A DNA stretch of 64,000 nt from Prostheceraeus crozeri (lineage: Eukaryota; Platyhelminthes; Polycladida; Euryleptidae): positions 186,001 through 250,000 of the forward strand of contig CAJQUW010005239.1 of NCBI GenBank assembly GCA_907163375.1, written 5' to 3'. Shown here in pieces: positions 1 through 8,246 of this stretch; the stretch's first letter is position 1, and every line of letters begins with the position of its first letter. The position numbers were made by a program, and so were the translations under genes. Under the pieces are notes generated by a model. It ran no database searches and was not told the DNA's origin. It saw nothing but the letters and a program-made list of their open reading frames with translations.

Positions 1-821
1 CTCGTTTCAACCAACTAACGGTAGCTGATTGGACGGCAATCTGCTGATTTTATCGGTGTAGTGAGATCATGAGATGTCTCGAGTCTCAGTTGCACGATTG
101 AAACCCCATCGAATTGACTTCCTTTATAAGTAATTCAATATCTTCCAATGTTAATACAGCTTGTGATTTTGTGCGATTGACGGTGTTTTTACTATCTTAA
201 ATGCATGCTTCAAATAACTAGAACTTGAATATTATTTAATATACATTATCTGGTGATTAAATTTAGCCGTGGTCTTCTACATGCTTGCATATGTAGATAT
301 GTCTAGGAGCAAATAGTATAATAGGCTATGCATGCATCAGATTATCATCGGATGTATTCAAACATACAAATCATGTAGCATACGCCTGGAATTTTATTTT
401 AAGCGTATTTTGGCTGATACAGTATGTAGATCATTAGAATTATGCCTAGCCCTACACCATATTCACTGGATTACTTGATGTGAAAAGTAGGCGGCTTGCA
501 TGTTTGAATTATAATTAGGAAAGGGCAAATGCAAATGGAATGAGATTAAAATTTTGCTCATCGAATTCGTAACTGTTTCTTAAGTTGCATGATATTAAGC
601 TACATTATGCTACATCAGTTGCATGGTTAAAAATCCTCGTATGATAGCTGTCACACATACTTTTTTCCTCATGATGCGAAAAAATTGATGAGCATGACCT
701 AACAGAAATCCATAGAGCCGCCACTGATTTCGGGTCTAGTTATAGGCCGGAGTCCTGTCATTTGATAGGACTCCGATTCCAGCAAAAATGATAGGACTCC
801 GACTTTGACTCCGCATCCCTG
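1..821 (-). mobile_element. Right end and possible interior of a truncated hAT-type element
   Basis: Positions 727-821 match, in reverse orientation, the terminal region of the complete element at 1062-1777: a terminus reading CAGGGATGCGGAGTC on the minus strand, then palindromic TAGGACTCCG modules and the shared inner block TAGTTATAGGCCGGAGTC. The element ends at 821. No matching left end is present, so it is truncated or starts before the window. Positions 1-726 are AT-rich, have no recognisable gene, and may be its interior or plain intergenic DNA. Confidence 0.5.
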
Positions 822-1061
822 CTTCATTCAAATCACCACTGCTGATGCTTATATTGCTTCAGTGTACAAACCTTCTACCATATGGACAATATTTTCCTCC
901 ACTTCAATCGATAGTGAGCCGAAAATGGTTATGAGACGTACGCGTGTTGACCTGATGCGGTCTCACATGACCTATGTAGACCTATATAGGCCTTTTTCGA
1001 CTGAAGACACCACCTTGCCTAAGCTTCAACCGTCTTTTCCAGCACCTGTCTTTGTGCAAAC

Positions 1062-1777
1062 CAGGGATGCGGAGTCGGAGACCTATCAAATGATAGGATT
1101 TCAGACTCCGGCCTATAACTAGACCTGAAATATAATACAAACAAATTATTTATTCTTGTGCATAGCTGTCACTGTCTTGATGTCAACTTTCTCTGTCAAA
1201 CGAAAGTACAGAGACAGCAGTGCATGCAAAGCTTGTAATAGTTGAGGGAATGAACCGTGATAGTGAAAAAGGATTGTCTTTTCACTCGGTGATTTACTAG
1301 AGAAAACAAGTCCTCCTAGCCTCGATCACACCTACTCACCAAAGGTCACATCAGAAACAAAAATGAAATATCAGTTTTGTTTGATAACATTACCTCTTGC
1401 CCTCACGTAAATCGTGTGTGATCTCTCCTCCAAAGCGCATATTAAAATAGAAAGCGTGCTCATATTTTTGGAGAAGGATGGGAATTTTCCTGTCTCGTAT
1501 AGGCTGGAGAAAAACCGTGTGAAGCACACATCAAGAAGATGGGAGGAGCCGAGTCGCATGCATCCAACTGAAAGCGACATTTGATGAACTTTAATCGAAA
1601 ATGATTGATAATTGATACAGCAACCCTAAATATAGGTTCAGGTAAGCCTATAATAATCTATGATGTAGGTTGACAGTTTTTCAAAAAATAACTAGGCTAT
1701 ACTTTCCACCCGGAGTCGGAGTCCTATCAACCCCCGGATTCGGAGTCCTATCAAAATGATAGGACTCCGCATCCCTG
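1062..1777. mobile_element. Non-autonomous hAT-type element (716 bp) with perfect 8-bp target duplication
   Basis: The element is bounded by inverted termini: it starts CAGGGATGCGGAGTC and ends GACTCCGCATCCCTG. An identical 8-bp direct repeat, GTGCAAAC, flanks it at 1054-1061 and 1778-1785. An 8-bp duplication with CAGGG-type ends is the hAT signature. The subterminal regions carry repeated GGAGTCGGAGTCCTATCA-like modules that pair with each other (CCTATCA and TGATAGG). No transposase-like reading frame is visible inside, so it would have been moved by a related autonomous hAT element. The short frames inside it look like chance. Confidence 0.85.
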
Positions 1778-1785
1778 GTGCAAAC

Positions 1786-2124
1786 GCAGAGTCATTATTG
1801 CATTTTCTCTTCCTGAATCCATGTTGTGCTTTTCCTAATCATCGACCAAAGCCTGCTTTCTGTTCACCAAAACTCTTAATCTGCTTACTGTGATTATCCT
1901 CAAATCTGACTTCTTGCCACATCAGTAGAAAAGATGTTGTTCGAATATGTGCACATTACAGCTAAATACGATAATAATTGCACTCATTATCTAATACATG
2001 GTACTTCCATCTATAGCATCATGTCAATTACGTTTTCTACCATGTAGGCTAAATCAAAGTTGATGTCACTAACTCAAGGGGTGAAACCATGGGTGAAACT
2101 GCTTGAAATCAAACGTTACACACA
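1786..2124. other. Gene-free stretch
   Basis: AT-rich sequence between two transposon regions. No coding signal, repeat or regulatory site that I can support. Confidence 0.5.
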
Positions 2125-2700
2125 TAGAGTAGAAATATATACATGTAGATAGAGTGTTGACTAAAAAAAGTATCTGTATATAGTGAACAATTTTTATATG
2201 AAAAGATTCGGTTTTTTGCGGAGATTATGTTCCCGTGGTCCAAAACATTATTTGAGCAGCTTTAAAAAAGTCAAAAATTTGCAAATTTATATGCTACCGA
2301 GATGACGCCCCCGTAATAAGTTGGATATCAAAAGTAATCTAATAAGCATCCTAACTAAGCGGAAATAAAGCAGATTGTAATGGATTGTCTTCATGAAAAA
2401 AGTCGCGATATCATTCTTGCTTTCTTGGCTGAAATTCAAGTTTCTAATTCAATTTTCAGCGTCATGATGTCATGATTCACAAAATTCATGTTTCATTTCT
2501 TGAATCTGAATAGTGATGTGGACCCATATGCATCTTTCATCTTTCAGAATTAATTGAAATCATTGTCTTTGATTCTGTTATTTTGATCTGCCAGTGTTGC
2601 TTATGAAATGATCACGCTTATGCTCTTGAGGTTCAGCATGAAAGCAATAGCAGGTCATCGAGTTGCCAATTTAATGAACATTACCTCTACCAGGTTATAG
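2125..2700 (+). repeat. Arm copy 1 (forward) of a long-inverted-repeat family
   Basis: The copy begins TAGAGTAG, followed by GATAGAGTGTTGACT, AAAAGATTCGGTTTTTTGCG and ACCGAGATGACGCCCCCGT. The same succession appears in reverse at 5170-5711, 5991-6414 and 6588-6946. The match to the 5170-5711 copy is the longest and includes a shared block around GATCTGCCAGTG and ATGATCACGCTTA. The terminus TAGAGTAG looks like the end of a terminal inverted repeat. No transposase is recognisable. Confidence 0.75.
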
Positions 2701-2790
2701 CTCCGCATTTATTAAATCCCCAATGTGTATACACCAAAGATATTTAATTGTTTAAAAGGGCTAGATGAGAAATAGATGCTTAAATTTGAA
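2700..2790. repeat. Second repeat module (TTTATTAAATCCCCAATGTG type)
   Basis: A block containing GCATTTATTAAATCCCC and GTATACAC, followed by AAAGATATTTAAT and GGGCTAGAT. Parts of the same block occur at 4027-4120, 5017-5085, 5712-5770, 5885-5955 (reverse) and 6549-6585. It is evidently part of the same mobile family as the long arms, cut up by nested insertions. Confidence 0.6.
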
Positions 2791-4026
2791 CCCAGTTCAG
2801 TACGGTCCTTATCGTGGCAAAAGAAGCAACTGCGGCAATAGGGCGAAATTGCTGTATTGTCGGCTGCACGTTGTGCAATGCGACAAAGAGCCTTGGAAAT
2901 GGCACATGATGTAAAGCATAATTCACTGATATTATATGATAAGTTTCAAGAATATTCGTTCAGCAGTTTCTCTGAAAAAAATTGCTAAAGATGAGAGCGG
3001 TAATACAGCAACTAAATGCAGTGCTATCAATTTGGAAAAAAATATTCAGATGAAGACTGATGGGGTGTTTATGAGTACTCAACTCCCTCTGTAGAATTCA
3101 TGACTATTAACAAATTCAGTGAGAATCCGAATATTACACTGAGGAATTGGCTATAAGGCTCAGCCATGTCAACAACGCTCTTCGAGCTATTCACCTGGTT
3201 GAAACTACTACATGGATCCATGTACTGCAAATAATTAACATAGGCCATTTTTTAGGTCCATGTGGAATCGATCATCGGATGTCTGTCATTGTCAAAGATG
3301 TTGTCAATGTGCATTGTATAACATACGTAATATATGTTGTTTGTTTTTATTTGCTTACATAGAGTATGTTTGCTTAAGCCAATTTTATATCAAATCTTCT
3401 GATGATTCATGTATATTTCTTCTGTTGTATCATGTAATTTCTTGCCGCAAAATTACTAGATTATTGCCAAGCTTGGCAATCACATTGGCGTGGCCGGGCA
3501 CCGGTGGGTACAGCAACGAATATATACATGTACAACCATAGCCAGGCTTCGTACTTATGACAAAGAAACAATATGCATGAACAAAAGTGAAGACGCGGTT
3601 CATTTTTCTGTTCAGAGAAGCCATAGTCATGTATTAGGTGAATAGTAAGTGAACTTCACTCTGCTTTTATCTAAGAATGAAACAATTTGTTTTCATTTGT
3701 CCTATTCCTATGTAACATGCGCTCTTCAGATTTAATAATCAACTCACGTAAAATAATGCAATGAAGTCTAATTGAAAGAACTGTATCAACAGGATGTTTT
3801 TATTTACAACTGGGTTTTGCAAAACATCTGAAAAAGTAGAATAGACTATTATTTGTTGCAATTTAGACGCTGTATTTACACATAAATAAAAATTTCTTGA
3901 ATGCGCTTAGTTCTGTAATTACTAAAAAGAGGCAATGAAAGGGAATTCTGGTTGCTCGCTCACAAATATTTTCAAATTCATCCAATATCGGCTGATTTTC
4001 ACTGGTTTCGTTGCACACAAAGTAAA
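2791..4026. other. Gene-free stretch
   Basis: AT-rich DNA between repeat modules. Short frames are present (for example around 3147-3541) but show no domain, no biased codon use and no splice context. I see nothing functional here. Confidence 0.4.
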
Positions 4027-4120
4027 AACACGTCTATCTAGCCCTTTATAATCTGTATTAAATATCTTTGGTATACACTTTCGATTTTATTAAATGAACT
4101 CATGGAGGATGCAAGTGGCA
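4027..4120. repeat. Repeat module related to 2700-2790 and 5712-5955
   Basis: Contains CTAGCCCTTTATAAT, TAAATATCTTTGGTATACAC and TTTCGATTTTATTAAATGAA. The first part is the reverse complement of the blocks at about 2740-2780 and 5712-5745; the last part is shared with 5040-5070 and, reversed, with 5898-5925. Confidence 0.6.
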
Positions 4121-4443
4121 GAGCTGGAAAAATTCCACTGAAATTTTTTAATTCCAATTCCATAATAAGATTCAATTCCGATAATTGCATGTCGCGCATA
4201 GTGTCTTATGTTTATGTATCTAACGTTTGTTCCTTTCAATCTAACCCATGTGCCCTTATCCTATCCTCGTTGTTCCTGTTTTCCGTTCCCTGCGTCGTTC
4301 CTATGTGCGTTTTCATGCTCATTCTTGTGTACATGTATATATGTAACCGGTCAGCCTACGCCATTTTCGTTTCGTAGAAGAGATATTCAATATCTCGTGA
4401 AAAAAAGAAAAGAAAGTTAACGGTCAGCAACGAATCAAACGCT

Positions 4444-4461
4444 GAGAGAGAGAGAGAGAGA
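4444..4461 (+). repeat. (GA)n microsatellite
   Basis: About nine GA dinucleotides lie some 80 bp upstream of a candidate TATA box. GA tracts are common in animal promoters, but this may simply be a microsatellite. Confidence 0.8.
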
Positions 4462-4540
4462 TGAGATGCGAATAGAGATTAAAGGAAACTCTTTCACTTT
4501 TCAAAGGAAAGTGGATTTATCGTGAAGTCTCAAAAAATTG

Positions 4541-4547
4541 TATAAAT
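4541..4547 (+). promoter_or_regulatory. Candidate TATA box
   Basis: TATAAAT lies downstream of a GA tract and upstream of a locally GC-richer segment with an initiator-like TCTTCAGTAG at 4584-4593. The order of GA tract, TATA, initiator and a segment ending in a GTAAGT donor is what a promoter plus non-coding first exon would look like. It is on the same strand as the shootin gene and 11.5 kb before its ATG. There is no transcript evidence. Confidence 0.35.
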
Positions 4548-4574
4548 TAGAAACGATGAGAAATTGACACAACA

Positions 4575-4725
4575 CATACGACATCTTCAGTAGCTGCTAG
4601 AAGAACTCCGGGCTCTCGCGGTGTCACATAACTACAGAAGTAGCAACAACAACTGCCTGCCAGCGAACAACAACACAGCAGCGTATACGGCAACACATCA
4701 GCGAGCGCGATTGAAGATTGACGGT
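4575..4725 (+). other. Candidate non-coding first exon of the shootin-like gene
   Basis: This segment is richer in G+C and CpG than its surroundings, contains CAACAACAACTG-like 5'-UTR sequence, and ends at a strong donor (GTAAGT from 4726). It has no ATG followed by a long frame. The first coding exon at 16039 has an acceptor-like AG just before it, so splicing 4725 to 16039 would make a two-part 5' UTR. The candidate sits within the repeat cluster at 2.1-6.9 kb, so it could instead belong to a mobile element. Confidence 0.35.
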
Positions 4726-5016
4726 GTAAGTGCCACTGATATTTATGATATTATTTTGGTATAGGTGAGTCCGATCGAATTGAAGTGAATTCAACATTAA
4801 GAAGTGAGCTGTAGGTGTAAAGTTTTTCTTTTATCGTATCTATATAAAAATTAATATTGTTGATTATTGTGATTGAAAATTGAATAATAGTTCATGTAAT
4901 TGAATAATTAATTATTAGAAAAATTTGTTGACACTGTCTATATTATGATTTCAACTGATAGGGTTGCTGCCCTTTAATGCAGCGTTAATTGTCCTCTTTC
5001 CAAACCAAATGTTTTT

Positions 5017-5085
5017 CGCATTTATTAAATCCCCAATGTGCATACACTTTCGATTTTATTGAATGAACTCAAGGGAGATGCAGCT
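5017..5085 (+). repeat. Repeat module copy (TTTATTAAATCCCCAATGTG type)
   Basis: Near-identical to 2705-2740, and carries the additional part CATACACTTTCGATTTTATT shared with 4070-4100 and, in reverse, 5885-5955. Confidence 0.65.
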
Positions 5086-5169
5086 GTGGTATTGTCACCA
5101 GATGTGAGATATGCAACGGAATTGACTGATCATGATTGCAATGCAGAGGGAATGATGGTATTTCACAGA

Positions 5170-5711
5170 TTCTCATGACAGGCTTGGAGATTTAATGTAC
5201 TTTAAATTAGCAATTCGATGGGTTCCTATTACTTTCTTGTTCAGCATCACCTTAAGCGTGATCATATCACAGGCAACTTGCCACTGGCAGAACAAAATCA
5301 GATAATCAATGACAATGACTTTATTTAACTTTGAAAGAGGTAAATAGCTCTACATCACTATTTAGATTCAAGAAATGAAACAGGAATTTATTGAATTATA
5401 AAATCATGACATTGAAAATTGAATAAAAGCTTGAAATTTCAGACAAGAAGGCACGAATGATATCGCGAACTTTGCATGAAGACTTCCACTATAATACGGA
5501 TCATGAAATTCCTTTGATAATCAGCTTGATTTCCGCATAGTTAGGATGCTTATTGTCAAATATTCATTCCTTTTGATATCCAACTTGTTTCATACTACTG
5601 ATACAGGAGAGTCATCTCGGTAGTATAAATTGCCAGATTTTGACTTTTTTCAAAAGTGCTCAAATAATTTTTGGGCCACGGGAACGTAATCTCTGCAAAA
5701 ACTGACTCTTT
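5170..5711 (-). repeat. Arm copy 2 (reverse) of the long-inverted-repeat family
   Basis: Reverse complement of 2125-2700 with moderate divergence and small indels. Shared blocks include CTTTTGATATCCAACTTGTT, GTCATCTCGGTAGTATA and CACGGGAACGTAATCTC. It lacks the terminal TAGAGTAG end and instead runs into the second repeat module at 5712, so its end is truncated or interrupted. Confidence 0.75.
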
Positions 5712-5960
5712 TCCAAAGATATTTAATATTATGAAGGGCTAGATAGGAAATAGACATGTTTTTGCCCTGTGTGATAGCGTACCAGCTGTGTTTTTACCAG
5801 CTGAAAGCGTATTAGATAGGCGCTGTCCGGTCTAGTCCTAATAATGTAATCCGATGTCTATGTCTGGAACATTTGGAAACAATTCCGACTGCATCGCCCT
5901 TGAGCTCATTTAATAAAATCGAAAGTGTATACACATTGGGGATTTTATAAATGCGGAGTT
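5712..5960. repeat. Second-module repeat, two pieces in opposite orientation
   Basis: 5712-5770 carries AAAGATATTTAATATT and GGGCTAGATAGG (forward as at 2740). 5885-5955 carries the reverse complement of the 5017-5085 block (TTTAATAAAATCGAAAGTGT, ACATTGGGGATTTTATAAAT). The opposite orientation inside 250 bp points to a fold-back or nested arrangement. Confidence 0.6.
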
Positions 5961-5990
5961 ACCACTCTACCTAATATATTTACTCAATGG

Positions 5991-6414
5991 TCCACATCAC
6001 TATTCAGATTCAAGAAATGAAGCATGAATTTAGTGAATCATAAAATCATGCCGATCAAAATTGAATTAAAAGCTAGAAATTTCAGTCAAGAAAGCACGAA
6101 TGGTTTCGCGATTTTTTCATGGACTTGCGGTTCATGAAATTCCCATGATAATCAGCATAATTTCCGCTTAGTTAGAATGCTTATTTGGAAATATTCATTC
6201 CTTTTGATATCCAACTTGTTTCATGCTACTTTTATGGGAGTCATCTCGGTATTTTTTAAATTTGCAACATTTTGACATTTTTGAAACTGCTCAAATAATT
6301 TTTTGGACCACGGGAACGTAATCTTCGCAAAAAACTGAATCTCCTCACATAAAAATTTTCACTGTATACAGATGGTTTTTTGAGTCGACACTCTACCTAC
6401 ATATCCCTACTCTA
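5991..6414 (-). repeat. Arm copy 3 (reverse) with intact terminus
   Basis: Third copy of the arm. It runs to GAGTCGACACTCTACCTAC and ends CCCTACTCTA, the reverse complement of the TAGAGTAG terminus at 2125, so this end appears complete. Shared internal blocks are the same as in the copy at 5170-5711. Confidence 0.75.
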
Positions 6415-6548
6415 TGTACAAAGCTGTCATGACACGGGCGATCTGTAACATAATATCATTTCCTTCTGCTTTATGCTATGATCACTCAATTCCGTTGTGA
6501 TTTCTTCAAAACTGCATAAATGTGCATATCTCACATTTGGAAACAATT

Positions 6549-6585
6549 CCGAATGCATCCCTCTTCAGTTCATTTAATAAAATTC
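6549..6585 (-). repeat. Second-module remnant
   Basis: GAATGCATCCCTCTTCAGTT and CATTTAATAAAAT match the reverse block at 5885-5920. It abuts the next arm copy. Confidence 0.5.
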
Positions 6586-6587
6586 CG

Positions 6588-6946
6588 TGAATCATAACAT
6601 CATGACGCTGAAAACTGAATTAAAAACTTGAATTTCAGCCAAGAAAGCACGAATAATATCGCGACTTTTTTCAAGAAGACTTCCACTATAATCAGCTTTA
6701 TTTCCGCTTTGTTAGGATGCCTATTAGCAAATATTCATTCCTTTTGATATCCAACTTGTTTGATATGACGGGGGCGTCATCTCGGTAGTATATAAATTTG
6801 CAAATTTTTGACTTTTTTAAAACTGCTCAAATAATTTTTTGGACTACGGGAACATAATCTCCGCAAAAAACCGAATCTCTTCATATGAAAATGTTCACTA
6901 TATACAAATACCTTTTTGAGTCAACACTCTATCTATCCCTACTCTA
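6588..6946 (-). repeat. Arm copy 4 (reverse) with intact terminus
   Basis: Fourth copy of the arm, with GATATGACGGGGGCGTCATC shared with the GCCCCCGT block of the forward copy and an end reading CCCTACTCTA. It is the reverse copy most like 2125-2520, so 2125 and 6946 may be the two ends of one larger element. Confidence 0.75.
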
Positions 6947-7858
6947 AGCTGTAGTGGCTGGCAATATGAAAAAGGCTGTGACTAATTATTTTGAATTCTG
7001 CATTCAATGAATGCTAGCTTTCTAGCTTTGCAGGTATATGATTGAATTTGCTGATCTAAGCCACCAAAAGTGATTTCTTCATCAATGTGGATAAAGGGAA
7101 CACATAAACCATTAGACAATATCTGAGCAGATGAAATTACTCCATGGATGAAGTAATCACTGTTTGTTTGAATATACAAAGTTACTTTTGGATGAACTTT
7201 AAAATAAATATTTAAATATGAATTCCCGCCAAAGGGGAAGACGCCGCAGTTCATTATCTCATTATGTTTAATGCTGTTTATGGTTACTGTAATTGAGTAA
7301 CTGCATTATGTGCTGTATATAGTAGCAACATAAGACATGATACAACCGTTGTCTCACAGAATGCTACCATTCTTCTGACGCAGCAATATTTTCTAATTCA
7401 CGAGGCTTTTTTAATTTGATTTACATTCAACCTCGAAATGGTTGGTGCTTTGATATTTATCTCACAGTGTTGGTATCTGCAGATATGTAGGTTTATTAGA
7501 TACATCACCGAAAGAATATATGTGCAAATGAATACTTCAAAACTTAAATCTTGTTTTATTCAGGTTATTTTCAGAGGCCCCATTAATTCAGCTGAGTTTG
7601 TTTGATTATCATCGAATTTTATGACTTAACTTAGCCTGGAAAATTGATGCATTCACACACGATTAATCATACATAAATTCAATGTTTTGATTTAAAGAAA
7701 CCTCCGAATTGAGTACAACACATTCCGATACGTACTACGTCATGGTGTCAATTATCTTGTAAATTTGTAGCCAAAATGGGGAGATGGATTGCCGCGAGCG
7801 AGTAAGAAAATCGCATTATTTCCATGTGCTGGTAATTAGTCGGTTACCAGGGGCGTAG
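6947..7858. other. Gene-free stretch
   Basis: AT-rich sequence between the repeat mosaic and the Gypsy element. A 90-codon minus-strand frame at 6982-7254 shows no recognisable domain. Nothing else supported. Confidence 0.4.
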
Positions 7859-8002
7859 ATGTTGTGACTTCCTCACAAATAATTATATTTTCATTGATTC
7901 TTGCGCTAAATGCATATTAACAAAATCGACATAAAATCTTTTAATATACATTTAGCGCAAGAATCAATGAAAATATAATTATTTGTGAGGAAGTCACAAC
8001 AT
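7859..8002 (-). repeat. Near-perfect hairpin (62-bp arms, 20-bp loop), probable Gypsy 3' LTR
   Basis: Positions 7859-7920 and 7941-8002 are reverse complements over 62 bp with one mismatch, separated by 20 bp. Read on the minus strand it follows a purine tract (GAAACGGGGGAA, 8003-8014) downstream of the Gypsy pol frame, begins TGTTGTGAC and ends GTCACAACA. A polypurine tract followed by TG...CA is the expected start of a 3' LTR, so the LTR may be a 142-bp sequence that is almost entirely one hairpin. A separately inserted palindromic MITE is the alternative. The 5' LTR is absent, so this cannot be decided here. Confidence 0.7.
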
Positions 8003-8014
8003 TTCCCCCGTTTC
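8003..8014 (-). promoter_or_regulatory. Putative polypurine tract of the Gypsy element
   Basis: Minus-strand GAAACGGGGGAA lies immediately before the TGTTGTGAC terminus. In LTR retrotransposons this tract primes plus-strand DNA synthesis directly upstream of the 3' LTR. Confidence 0.5.
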
Positions 8015-8246
8015 AAAGGAAGAATGTTCGTCACTAAACGATTAAGTTCAATGAGAATCAAATACTATGTACTCTAAGAATAAGCACAATGTCATTAGGT
8101 ACACATAAGTATCAATGTCGAAATGATGTATGCATAGATACTAAAAACACCGATAACATTAGAAAATCAGTATTCATTCCAAATCACTGAAATGTAAATT
8201 TAAACGTAATGTTACGCTTATCAATATCAAGATTAAAATAAAACTC

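Noticed and set aside
805-1122. 105-codon frame running across two hAT ends
   Set aside because: It spans the border of two transposons and a target duplication, so it cannot be a conserved gene.
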